Shown piece after piece: positions 10,302 through 21,400 of a DNA stretch of 64,000 bases. The first letter of the stretch is position 1. Each line of letters opens with the position of its first letter. This stretch comes from Chlorops oryzae (Eukaryota > Arthropoda > Insecta > Diptera > Chloropidae): positions 64,418,561 to 64,482,560 of the forward strand of contig CM035807.1 of the NCBI GenBank assembly GCA_020466095.1, given 5' to 3'. The notes beneath the pieces are model-generated. The model saw nothing but the letters and a program-made list of their open reading frames with translations. It was not told the DNA's origin and did no database searches. The position numbers were made by a program, and so were the translations under genes.

Positions 10302-12098
10302 TTAGAGCGACGGTGAGCGGTGACGCTCTGATGATGATACGCAGAGCGTATCAAAAAGCGAAGGTGACGTCAGTGGCACCTCCGCTCCCGTAATGACAGC
10401 GGAGAGCCCTCCTCCTGGATCAAAAGGCTTGAGAACATTTGAAACAAGCTGATGTTTCGTAATCGAAGGAACTTCAGAATGAGCGTTCAGGCTGTAAAGG
10501 ATCCAGCCAGTAAAAGCGTACCAATGAACGATAACTTTTTGCCCCGAAATAGACTGGAGCGGCTTGTGGGGCGGATCTTGATTGATAGAGTCTTGGATGC
10601 TATACGTCGTTTGGTGATGAACTTCTTCGCCATAGAGATCCACCGTGGCAGCGGGTGGAGTATTGGGAAATTCCTCTTGTTCCCGGAATGATTTGAGCAA
10701 CTCGTGAAGTAACTCGTGAATGCCTCCGGAGGAGACGTGCGTCGTAAGCGCTTCGATGGTTTTGCTGGCGATGGGCCCACTCAAAAGCCATCCGATTGGA
10801 GAATATGGTGCAAGAAAACTGCCTCCGATATATATTTCGACTCCAGAATATAACGATGTAGGCACACTATAGAAGTCGATGATCGTGTCGATTCCGCCAG
10901 GATTCACAAAATGCGGATCGGCGAGCTCAATCGATGAAATGTGTCTAGGATCCTGATGGGAGTCCCTTTTGGCTGGAAGCCGGTTTGTCAAGTTTGGAAG
11001 TAGAACGGCGTCGATCTCATGCTTGCACGCGGAGCGTGGCGAGGCGCGAGTGAGCGTGCACTTCTTTTTCGATACTTGAATGCATATTTTTGGCGATGTT
11101 GGTAAATTCAACTGCTGTTGCAATTGCTCAGTAATAAATGTCCTTTGCGAGTCCTGATCCAAGAGTGAGATATGTGCGATGGCCGTGGGCAAAAGCACCT
11201 GAGTTTGCTTGTCGGAGACGTGTGCGTGTGCCAGTGACGTGGGGGGGATGCTCACGGAATTCGAAGTCTTCGGTTGCGCACAAATATGCGCCGGTTGGCT
11301 CGTCGGTGACGGGCCCATCTCCGTGGGAGATGTCAATGGGGGTGAAGAAACTTGGCCATCCGGTGTTGCAGTAGCATTTGGAAAATGCAGCAAGGTATGA
11401 TGTCGTTGTTGGCACTTCGCGCAGCGAAAGGTACTATTGCACTTTGCCTTTAGATGACCGGCCGAGAGACAGTTTAGACATAGATTATGCTGCGAAACAG
11501 CTTGAACCCGTTCGTCGACCGACATCTGGAGAAATTGATCACATTGACGAAGAGGATGGTTGCCGCTACATAAAATGCACGGTTCCTCAGTTCGATCTTG
11601 AGTAAGCGACTCGTGTTTTGAAGAATCCATTTGGTTGAAGGCTGCCGTTGGAGATTTAAATTGTGTGGACTTGGAATAGCCCTCAAGAACTTCACAGCGG
11701 CGTTTGATGACAGCATTAATTTTTTCCCAGGCCGGAGGTTCTTGATGTGAAGAACACGATTGCGTTGGAGGAGCATGTCTTTTTTCGCATAGCATATTGC
11801 TGAGTTGTGCCCGGGCTATAACTTGCAGTTGTTGGCATTCGTCCAAAGCTATCCGAGCACGTGCGACGACTCCAACACCCCATTCACCTCTTTCACAAGC
11901 TACACTGAAGGCATTGTGGACGCGTTGCCAAGCGGTTTTGATGTCATCCGTCACGAGTTCCAACAGCGACTCCGTCGAAGTCACTGGATCACAAACAGCT
12001 GCATAAAGGCACAGGCCTTTGAGATCCTCCAGCTCGAAATTGAAATTCCAATTCGATGCCATGGTGATCGTTAAAAATTTAGAATTCACTTTTCGCAA
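10302..12098 (-). pseudogene. BEL/Pao Gag-protease fused to a sliver of pol by internal deletion (598 codons open)
   Basis: The N-terminal ~150 residues are Gag-like. Two zinc knuckles follow: CILCSGNHPLRQC (about residue 175) and CLNCLSAGHLKAKC (about 210), then a third CXXC/HH-type cluster. A BEL-type aspartic protease region begins near LLDQDSQRTFI (about 310); the usual D-S/T-G catalytic triad is altered to D-Q-D here. The end contains PYSPIGWLLSGPI and KPFDPGGGLSAVI, which correspond to separate parts of the BEL polyprotein brought together by deletion. The reading frame has stayed open across the deletion. The DUF1759 Gag domain usual in BEL is not evident. Without RT, RNase H or integrase, the element could move only with help from another copy. 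Confidence 0.8.
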
Positions 12099-13007
12099 TC
12101 GATGTAATTTTTTCGACTCCGTAAGAGTCGAGGTTGAACAAATTTTCGGTCAATACCTGTCGTAGCGCACTGCAAATATAGACCTTCACCTTCGCAACAC
12201 CCCGCACTCCTCCTGCAACACCAAACTGTCTGTATATGAGAAATCAAATCATTTCAATATGTTAAAGAAAATCGCAATAAATTCCAGATTCGAGTATGTT
12301 TATTTGTCGCCAAAAATTTCATCACAACAACTGAGCCGACATACAAACACGCCTTGCAATTCTTATAGCCCTTGTCTCAAGAATGCACGCTCGATCGGTG
12401 ATGTTCGATGTTCGATGTGCGCTCGCTACTGCTGAACACGAATGATAGCAAACGGCACACGATGAGGAAACTGACCTACGCAATAAGTATGGATGTGTGC
12501 ATATACATATCTACACGATGAACACCGAGGGCGGTTGACATATTTACGAAGGCGTGTCTTCTTTGATTGAAGTTCGAACGAGATTCCAACGAAAAAGGAG
12601 TAAGCAAAGAAAGAAAACCGATTCGCGAAGACTTTCAGAGAACCGAAAAAGTAAAAACCCATTCGCTAGGCGACCGACTCCCTCTCTTCGGTCTCAACTG
12701 AGGGGAACGAGGAAACGACAATTAGACTGGGAGTCGCCTGGCTAATTTTTGTTGTTGTCACTTTATTTGCCTTGCACAAAAAACCACCGTTCACGCCAAA
12801 TAGCAACAGGTACGTTAGCAATGTGAAATGCTGAAGTCGAAAGGAAAGGGATCGTCCACGCTTCTATTACGTGATCTGCTGCACGCGCCTTGATCGTCGG
12901 TGCCCTTGAAAATGCAACAAGGCGTATGAAGGTCAGAGGCGCGGTGACCGTGTCGGATTTTTTCCACCTTTCCAGAAGGATTGGTCCACCGGAGCTGATT
13001 CCAGGCT

Positions 13008-13027
13008 CCTGGCACGGGATCGCCAAC
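13008..13027 (-). other. BEL/Pao primer binding site
   Basis: Immediately inside the 5' LTR the minus strand reads TTGGCGATCCCGTGCCAGG, a TGGCGA-type site complementary to a tRNA 3' end, as in other BEL elements. It fixes the inner LTR edge at 13028. Confidence 0.75.
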
Positions 13028-13444
13028 TGTTAATGTCAGGGACAATAAAGGCAAACGTACCTGTATATGATGCTGGGGACGGTGGATTGGTTCTCTCCTT
13101 GTTTTATGTTTGTCGGCGGTTGCGCGACGCGAATTTAAGGTTCTTAATGTTGATCGGTTTTCTGAGTGTTTTGTCTGTCGACGATTGCACGACGCGATGA
13201 AAAAGTTTGTTTGTTATAAAGTCACAAAATAATTATTGTTCTAAATTTCAGTTTTTTGTTTTGTTGGTCACTGCACTAGAATAACTTTGATTTTTTTTGA
13301 TTGAATGCGGAACGGCGAGGCGCGTCTTAGCGGTTGCGATCAAAGACTCTACTAACTTCGCTCGAGCTCGAGCTGTTGAACCCGAGAGCCCAAAAACGTT
13401 TCGTTGAAACGGTTCGATTAAGGGCTCGCGCCCATAGCGGCTAC
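13028..13444 (-). repeat. BEL/Pao 5' LTR, first 417 bp (the remaining 21 bp are at 22476-22496)
   Basis: Collinear with the 3' LTR at 9679-10116. It stops at ...CATAGCGGCTAC, where gypsy-1 begins, and resumes at 22476 with GGCTACGTCGAAAAACGGACA. The sum of the two parts equals the intact LTR exactly, so the gypsy insertion left no extra or missing LTR bases. Confidence 0.92.
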
Positions 13445-13836
13445 TGTAGCGCACTTATTATTACTTCATTGCCGACAGGCACATTTTCATTCCATTATTA
13501 TTTCTACCCCGCGATAAATGCCTTCTAAGCATTCAGTGATCTTTGCATTTTCACATGCATGCCATGGAGCTCATTTATCGGCCACTTGAGCCTATTTGTT
13601 TATTCAAGCCGACTCAGCATTTCTCAGGCTCAACGGAATAAGCCTTATCGCTACCGCCTTCTCCTTTTGTTCGTTTATTATAAATAGCTAACGTAAGCAT
13701 TATAATTTGAAGCTGTACTTTATTTCTTAGCTGTACTTTGTTTAAGATCAGAATAAAGAATTCAGTTTTAATTTGGAATTAGAAGAAGCAAGTCTTTTTC
13801 ATTTAAGCCTCGGGAACAACTTTCTTCATTACTCCA
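13445..13836 (+). repeat. Gypsy-1 5' LTR (~392 bp)
   Basis: Starts TGTAGCGCACTTATTATTAC, directly at the break in the BEL LTR, and ends ...ATTACTCCA two bases before the primer site. The first 141 bp recur at 22335-22475 with three or fewer differences. A polyadenylation signal AATAAA lies near 13750. Confidence 0.85.
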
Positions 13837-13838
13837 TA

Positions 13839-13856
13839 TGGCGATCGTGGCTTAGA
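13839..13856 (+). other. Gypsy-1 primer binding site
   Basis: TGGCGATCGTGGCTTAGA lies 2 bp after the LTR. The related gypsy-3 has TGGCGATCCTAGCC at the same place. TGGCGA sites in 412/mdg1 elements pair with a tRNA-Arg 3' end; assignment to that tRNA here is inference. Confidence 0.7.
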
Positions 13857-16726
13857 GCCTCGCCACCGCGATTTCAAGCGAATATGAAACAAACAAAAAA
13901 AATAATAAGAAAACAATTTTGAAATTGCAGTTTTTCTTTTCAATAAATTAGCACTGTGGAACGAATTCAGTGTAATGAAAAAAAAAAAACAGTTTTTAAA
14001 GCCAACAAATCACAAACTAAGCTTTGACGTTTAATAAAAAAAAAAAAAGGGAAATGCTCAAAGTGAATTTTTTCTTGTCTGACAATGAAAATAAATAGTG
14101 AAAATTTTGAGCAATAAACAAAATCATTTAAATTAACTTAAAAATCAACGTCTATAAATAATTACAAAAAAACAATAAATAACAACAAAATAACAAAAAG
14201 ACAAAACCGTTAAATTAAAATTCAATTAATTGCAATTGAATATAAAGAAGAAGAGACTCAAGCCGAGACTCCATCCACCCCCAAAATCAAGTATGGGGTC
14301 AGCTTTAAACTATCTACTGTTCAGCCATCTATAAACCAACCAACAATCCAGCGATTGCGTCCAGCTCCAATCTTTTGTACATAAGATAAGTTTAATCTTT
14401 CAAACATTTATTTTACATTATATTTACTGATCAATATACTTATTTAAAACCGTTTTTCTCTAAATTATAACAAAATAAAACTAAAGTGAATTTGTACAAA
14501 TATTTTTTGAAGTGAAAACTTCTATAGGCGCGTTGAGCAGGGAGCAAATCTTTAAGTTCAAAATGCATTTGTATATGTTGTAACCGTCACGGTCGTCGTG
14601 TACGTATATCTCGGCTATATTAGTGTGCGTAGCTTTCAGTGAGAAGCATTCCTAAAAAGTTTTATGTGATTCGTCGACGTAACACCCCAGTCGGCAATTT
14701 GATATTCCATGAATATTTCTTTTGGGAATTCATTGATGACAAAGGAAAAATATTACGTCTTAAAAAATTCTTGAGTGGTTAAAAACAAATTCTACGATAG
14801 CTATCATTCATTTTTATGACATCGCAATTATAATTTTGAACGACAAATTCCGCATAGAAACTATTGCAAAAATAGTAATAGCTAAACATTGCATATTCCG
14901 ACTGGGATTTGATTCAACTCGCTCTTGGTTTCTCACTTTGACTTCGGTTCTCTCAGTTCATTCGATCTTCTTTCTCACTACAGCGCAAAGAGAGTATGCA
15001 AACGGTTGCCATTTAAAAAGTATAAAAGTGCCACAGCGATTCAAAAAGAGCCAATTGGGAATTAAAAGGGTCCAACACTCATATTACATGTATATATGTA
15101 TGTATATTTTGTAAAACAAAAATTTTGTGATGTGGATTAGGTCCGCTAAATCTAAATTGTTTTGAGTGTTTGCACCGAAAATTTTTTCTTTGAATTGCTC
15201 ACTGAGTAAATTTTTGTCGTGGCGTAATAAAGCCAAAAAAGAGCCAAATACAATGAAAACGAGCCACACCGCCGACTGTAAAATATAGTGTCAGTTTGGC
15301 GTTAAAACGCCAACTGTGGCAGCCATGAGTAATATCTGCTCAATAATGCGTGTATGTATGTTCCCAGCAGAATATAGTGTCGGCGTTGAACAAGTCCAAG
15401 CGTCTTTCAAAGCGGACGCCTCGGTGATAGCTCAGCTGAGAGTGTCTGCGAGGTGGAGCGACATAGTCATGCCAATGTGTTTACATTAAAATTTTTAAAT
15501 TCTCAATATCTCAATGCGCTATGCACTTTTTCCTAAGAACGTTTTTAGAGAACGTTGTCCAAACTACGTGACCCTTTAGGGGGGGGGGGGGTCCTGAAAG
15601 TACAACCCTTGACAATTGGTCACTTAATTTATTCTACGGATTGTCACCGGGGGGGGGGGGGAGGGGGTAAAAAAGTAGTAAAAAATGGTTCACGTAAGTT
15701 TGACACGTTTCCCTTATGTACACATCGAATCATAGCACCGAAATTGAACATGTTGTAGGCGGCAGGCATTGTTGGCCGCTGGGACGGTTCATCGCTCTGC
15801 AAGCAGCACTTTGGCCGCTGGGTACTAATTAGAAAACGAAAGCTCGACGTTGTGATTCTTAGTATTGTCACTGGGCATGCAACATATTGTATTGTACTAT
15901 TGTATCTCCGGTGTCCTCATATAATGATAGAGACGACGATGAAAAATCAAATGAAACTAAAATATATAAATTATTTTCTGGCGAAAAAAAACTCGTCTCA
16001 TTTTTTCTAAAAACCCAATTCAAATATGAACAACTCATCGGATTTTCTTTTTCTGGGTCTTGAAATGCTCTTAGAAATCCACTCATTTACTTAGATAGCC
16101 TAAACCTGAATACCGAATCTTCTTCGGAATTATATGGGCTTGAAATCAAGTTTTTGTACAAAGTTGTTAAAAATTTCTTAAAATTTTTGCCTTATCGCCC
16201 TATAGCTCCTTAGCTGTTGAAACCGATTTCAACCAATATGTAAGAGGGATATGCTGTAATTTTACTCTTCTTTTATAATGAATTAAATTTTTTGAAAACG
16301 GCGAACATAAAACTACGACTAAAAAATATTGACAAAAAATCGCAAAACCTTTCTTAGCGAATATTTAAAAAAACGCGAGCTAATTTCAAACTTAAAGCAT
16401 ATATTTTGCTTCAGCGAACAAATACGACAAAAAAAAAGTTGGTTTCAAGTCAAAGGAAAAATTTAGTATTAAGCATGTAATTAAATTGTTAAAAACTTTG
16501 TGCAGCCAGCAATATTATTTCAATAATAAAATAATAAAATACTTTACATATAACATGCCTATAAATGGTTTCTCAGGTCTCATTAAATGTAAAAACCAGA
16601 TTGATTTTAATAATTTTAAATCAAATATTATTCATTTCAAACTTCAATACACATTCTATTTTTCAATTCAACGGCATTCCATAACTGCCAATTTTTTTTT
16701 AAATCTACTTAAATTAATCACCAGAT
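13857..16726 (+). other. Gypsy-1 leader; no gene recognised
   Basis: About 2.9 kb of AT-rich sequence between the primer site and the small ORF, versus about 0.7 kb in gypsy-3. The excess lies roughly in 14520-16480 and may be one or more unrecognised insertions. It includes two 13-G homopolymers (15579-15591, 15649-15661), a TATA-like TATAAAAGTGCC near 15020, and short ORFs without family resemblance. I found no terminal repeats that define the insertion. Confidence 0.5.
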
Positions 16727-16948
16727 ATGGGTGGACAAAGTTCAAAGATTTCAAAATCACCTGCCAACGTTGTCAATGAAATAGAAATTGACGAAGGTGG
16801 AAAAATAAATTTATTTTATGTCGAGATAATGCTCCTTATCTTAACAATACTTTCAATTTTAAAATTTATACTCCAAATTTACGGAATGCACAAATCAGCA
16901 TTAAAAAGAAAATACTTAACAAGAGCGCAATCGTTGGACAAGCTTTAA
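16727..16948 (+). CDS. Small ORF upstream of gag: predicted N-myristoylated single-pass membrane protein (73 aa)
   Basis: Function unknown. The protein starts MGGQSSK: Gly2, Ser6 and Lys7 match the N-myristoylation consensus. An acidic stretch follows (NEIEIDEGGK, residues 16-25), then a hydrophobic membrane-length segment (about 27-50, with LLILTILSILKFIL) and a basic tail (KSALKRKYLTRAQ). A counterpart occurs at the same place in the diverged gypsy-3 (56354-56557), with MGGHESK, the NEIE motif, a hydrophobic centre and a lysine-rich tail. Small 5' ORFs are known in the 412/mdg1 group, but I do not know of a described function. A role at membranes with Gag is inference. The ORF is in the same transcript as gag, 181 bp upstream. 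Confidence 0.7.
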   Translation: MGGQSSKISKSPANVVNEIEIDEGGKINLFYVEIMLLILTILSILKFILQIYGMHKSALKRKYLTRAQSLDKL

Positions 16949-17129
16949 TAAATACATTCAAATGAAATAACTAAAGCCTTAGAAAGTTCGTGCCTCTGAG
17001 TCTGAATTTCTTTTCTTTCTTTTTTTTTCTCTCCCTTTCATTTGCTTGTGGATTTTTTTTTAAGAAATCTCATTTTACAGTAAGCCCCGAATAATGCTCC
17101 GATATTGAATCTTTCAATTTTTTTGGGTC

Positions 17130-18383
17130 ATGTCAATAACATGGCAACCCATATACACAGAATTATTTAAGAAAAAACTAATTTTTGAAAAAACTTATAA
17201 ATGCCTTAATAAACCAATTCAGCCTACACTACCAACACAGATAAAACATTTTACGGTGTTGTGCGAACAATATAACAGCATAAGACAGATTCTCTTCGAT
17301 AACCTCAATAAGCTTGCTGCAAGAGAGCAAAGTATCTCGAAAGACATATTTTTCTTTATAAAGCATAAACTTAATACAATTTTTAGTAAATATAAAATAA
17401 AGGCAAGGTGCCCCGATACATACAAGGCTCCTTTGAAACTTGATATTGAACATCTTTTGAAACAAAGTTCACAGAAGTTTGAAGAGGAGAGTGATCAAGA
17501 GATCCTTTCCCTTACTGAATTTTTTGAATCACTTAACTTTAACGAGACGAAAGAAACTACAATCATGGCCAACACAATAACAGATTTCTTGAATAGCGCA
17601 GCAAAACTTTTACCGGATTTCGACGGAAATTCCGAAAATTTACAGGGTTTTCTTGATGCGATTCAACTTGTTAATTTGGTTAAAGGAACTCATGAAGAGG
17701 TAGCCGTGAAATTAGTAAAAACGAAGTTGAAAGGTGTAGCTCGTACACTCATATCTAATGAATCAACCTTGGATGAGGTGTCCGAAAGATTGAAGTCTGC
17801 AGTAAAAGGTGAAACACCTAAAGTCCTACAAGCAAAGTTGATGGCTGCACGCCAAAATTCAAAATCTGCTAATTCTTACATAAAAGAAATTGAGGACTTA
17901 ACTAAATCCTTAACAGCCGCATATATTGGAGACGGTATGCCTCCAAATATGGCAGAAAAATATTCAACGGATACAGCCGTTAGATCACTTGTCAAAAACG
18001 CCTCAAATGAACGCGTTAAAATTATAATGGAAAGTGGTACTTTCACTTCCATGAACGATGTGGTTGCAAAATTTGTGGATTCTAACACAAACACAACAAA
18101 TGCTTCAGTAAATCATATTTACTCACGTCCGCCACGCAACAATCATTGGTATCGTGGTCGAGGGCAAAGACAATTTAATAGAGGTAACAGAGGTTACAAT
18201 TCCTATCGCGGTCAATCACGCCAATTTTATAACAATAGTTACCATAACAATTTTAATCGTGGAAGAGGTTATGGACGCCATAATAATTACTCCAACAACC
18301 GAGGTGGCGCACCAGGTAACACAACTACCTCAAACCGCGCCAGAGTTGTAACAACGGAGGAAAACGAGACCTCCTCCCAGTAG
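17130..18383 (+). CDS. gag: Gypsy-1 Gag (417 aa), intact
   Basis: The structural protein that assembles the virus-like particle and packages element RNA. Residues 1-145 form a Lys-rich N-terminal region. From the internal MANTITDF (about residue 146) comes the capsid-like helical region, including LLPDFDGNSENLQGFLDAI and ending near residue 320. The C-terminal ~90 residues are rich in RG, N and Y (RGRGQ, NRGRGYGR) and replace the CCHC knuckle, as in 412/mdg1 Gags, for RNA binding. There are no stops. The start is the first ATG in frame after the leader. The last codons overlap a -1 frameshift signal leading into pol. Confidence 0.88.
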   Translation: MSITWQPIYTELFKKKLIFEKTYKCLNKPIQPTLPTQIKHFTVLCEQYNSIRQILFDNLNKLAAREQSISKDIFFFIKHKLNTIFSKYKIKARCPDTYKAPLKLDIEHLLKQSSQKFEEESDQEILSLTEFFESLNFNETKETTIMANTITDFLNSAAKLLPDFDGNSENLQGFLDAIQLVNLVKGTHEEVAVKLVKTKLKGVARTLISNESTLDEVSERLKSAVKGETPKVLQAKLMAARQNSKSANSYIKEIEDLTKSLTAAYIGDGMPPNMAEKYSTDTAVRSLVKNASNERVKIIMESGTFTSMNDVVAKFVDSNTNTTNASVNHIYSRPPRNNHWYRGRGQRQFNRGNRGYNSYRGQSRQFYNNSYHNNFNRGRGYGRHNNYSNNRGGAPGNTTTSNRARVVTTEENETSSQ

Positions 18384-18400
18384 ATAAAATTACTGGGAGG
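18359..18400 (+). promoter_or_regulatory. Predicted -1 ribosomal frameshift signal at the gag-pol junction
   Basis: Slippery heptamer GGAAAAC (18359-18365, read G-GAA-AAC in the Gag frame), a 7-nt spacer, then a perfect 10-bp stem: CCTCCCAGTA (18373-18382) pairs with TACTGGGAGG (18391-18400) around an 8-nt loop. The Gag stop codon TAG (18381-18383) lies at the end of the left arm. Pol is open in the -1 frame straight through the slip site. Gypsy-3 has the same arrangement with the canonical GGGAAAC. This would set a low Pol:Gag ratio. Confidence 0.8.
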
Positions 18401-21400
18401 TTAAATATTGCAAACTTTAAAGACTTAAATTCTATAAACAATGCTAATGACAAACATATTTTTCATTTAAATCTTAATCTTAATAGTTACATAAAAGTAA
18501 AAACTACTCTAAATAATGAATATAATTTTTTCCTAGTGGACACAGGTGCCGACATTTCTTTGATTAAAATTAATAAAATAGCAAATTTAAAATATCTAAA
18601 TCAATCCTACACAACAAATATTTCGGGAATAGGGTCCGATGTGGTCCGATCATGTGGAAGGATAACAACTGACCTCAGAATAAATAAATATTTACTGCAA
18701 CATGATTTTCATGTAGTGCAGAATGATTTTCCGATCCCTTATGACGGAATAATTGGATTGGATTTCATAAAAAAGTATAATTGTGTATTAGAATATCAAA
18801 ACGAAAGCGGAAAGGATGTTTTTCACATAAGACCGGAGGAACTTCAAGAAGAATTGGCAATTGAAATTTTGGATGGAGCAGACACCAGAATTCTCTCCAT
18901 ACCAGCACGCTCCGAAGTGATCAGAAAGATTTCTGTAGATTCAAAGTTTAATGAGATTTTTGTCCCAAATCAAGAACTAGCCAGTGGAACTTTTATATCT
19001 AATACAATAGCATCCAAAACAAGCCCATACGTTAGAGTCATAAATACTAACTCTACAAATTCAATTTTAACAAACACAAAAATAAAATATGAAAATTTAT
19101 CAAATTTTAACATTTTTACTACCACGAAAATTTGTTCGAATAATCAAGAAATTTTGAATAAACTTACAAAAAACTTCCCACCACATGTTGAATCTGATCT
19201 GACAAAATTGTGTAAGGAATATATCGATATATTTGCATTGGAAACCGATCCTATTAGCACAAACAATTTCTATAAGCAAAAATTAAGATTGTCAGATCCC
19301 GAACCAGTTTTCATAAAGAATTACCGTATACCTCATTCACAAAAAGAGGAAATAACAAAACAAGTTCAAAAAATGTCAAAGGATGGAATTATAGAACCAT
19401 CAATATCAAATTATAACAGTCCGATTTTACTAGTCCCAAAAAAATCATTACCTAATAGTAATGAAAAGCGATGGCGACTGGTCATAGACTACCGCCAAAT
19501 CAACAAAAAGCTCATTTCAGACAAATTTCCTCTCCCTCGTGTTGATGATGTACTCGACCAATTGGGCCGAGCTAAATACTTTTGTTGCCTCGACCTTGTG
19601 TCGGGTTTCCACCAGATTGAGCTGCAGAAAGAATCGCGCGAGATTACTTCTTTTTCCACAGACAAGGGTTCCTTCCAATTCACTAGACTTCCATATGGAC
19701 TTAAAGTAGCCCCAAACTCATTCCAGAGAATGATGAATTTAGCCTTTTCAGGCCTATCACCCTCTCAGTGTTTCATCTATATGGATGATCTAATTGTTAT
19801 AGGATGTTCGATCAAACACATGATCAAAAACTTAAAGGACGTTTTTAAGGCATGTAGACATGCAAACCTCAAACTACATCCGGAAAAGTGCACATTCTTC
19901 AATCACGAAGTGACATATTTGGGCCATAAGTGCACAAGTGAAGGAATCTTACCTGATAACTCAAAATTTAAAATTATCAAAGAATACCCTCGCCCCAAAA
20001 ACGCTGATGAAACGCGACGTTTTGTAGCTTTCTGTAACTACTACAGAAGATTTATTCCACAATTCACCCACTATTCAATTCATCTGTCACGTTTAACGCG
20101 AAAAAAAGTACCATTCTTATGGACAAGGGAATGTGAAAACGCTTTTGATTATCTCTAAAATTCGCTTCTAAGCCCAAGAGTTTTGAAATACCCAGATTTT
20201 GATAAATTGTTCTGTATCACAACCGACGCCAGTAAATTGGCGTGTGGTGCTGTTCTGAGCCAGGAATATGACGGAATACAACTTCCGATTGCTTTTGCAT
20301 CCAGAGCTTTGACCACAGGTGAATCTCACAAGACACCAATTGAACAGGAGTTATTGGCCATACACTGGGCCGTTAAATATTTTAGGCCATACATTTATGG
20401 AAAAAAATTCCTTATCAAAACAGACCACAAACCTTTAACTTATTTATATTCTTTAAAAAACCCCTCTTCCAAGTTGACTCGAATGCGACTAGACTTGGAA
20501 GAATACGATTTCACCATTGAACACATTAAAGGTAAAAACAACTGCAGTGCCGACGCCCTTTCTCGAATAGATTTCAAAGATTTAATTACCACAACCCGTC
20601 ATACAAATTTAATATCTACAAGGTCAAAAACGAAGACCATTCCACAAACACCCAGTTTAGAAAATGAAGAGAATAAAACACTTCTCAATGTTCCTTGTTT
20701 TGAATGTCTGAACCCAGATGAGGTAAAAAAATATACATTGCTAAAGTTCGAAGTCTACCGCGATAAACCAAGGTTTATCTTTAAAAAAGGAAGAAGAACT
20801 CTAGCAAAAGCACCAATAAATGACTGTTTCGTTAATGGGAAATTAGATTTAAATTTATTATTCCCAAGGCTAATTAAAGAAGCCAACGAACTAGAAATTG
20901 ATAAAATAAAAATACATGCGCATGACGATTTACTTCAATTAGTTGAAATAAATACATTCAAAGAGTACTCAAATAAGAAATTAAAAGGCCTAAAAGATAG
21001 AAAAATAAAAATCGCGATACTACCAAAAATAAAATATATCATCGATGATAACGAAAAACACAGCCTGTTACAAAAATATCACGATGATCCCATTACTGGA
21101 GGTCATCCTGGTACAACAAGACTATTGAAAAAATTAAGGAAATATTATTATTGGAAAAACATCACTAAGGATGTTAAAAAATATGTAAAAAATTGCGAGG
21201 ATTGCAAAAAAAAAAAAAACGCAATCAAAAACTAAATCACCATTAATAATAACACCAACACCCATTCAAGCATTTGACAGAGTCCTAATAGATACAGTGG
21301 GACCATTACCTAAAACAATTTCTCAGTATGAATACGCACTAACAATGGTGTGTGACTTAACCAAGTATCTGGTTACAGTCCCAATTAAAGACAAAAGTGC

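Noticed and set aside
11128..11415. ORFs on both strands overlapping the BEL Gag (e.g. 11138-11374, 11474-11776)
   Set aside because: Shadows of the GC-rich BEL coding region in other frames.
14836..15269. Short ORFs in the gypsy-1 leader, possible host exon
   Set aside because: No conserved domain, splice structure or codon bias is visible.
18539..18550. Host retropepsin-like gene
   Set aside because: The DTGA motif is followed by RT, RNase H and integrase in one element with LTRs; it is retrotransposon pol.
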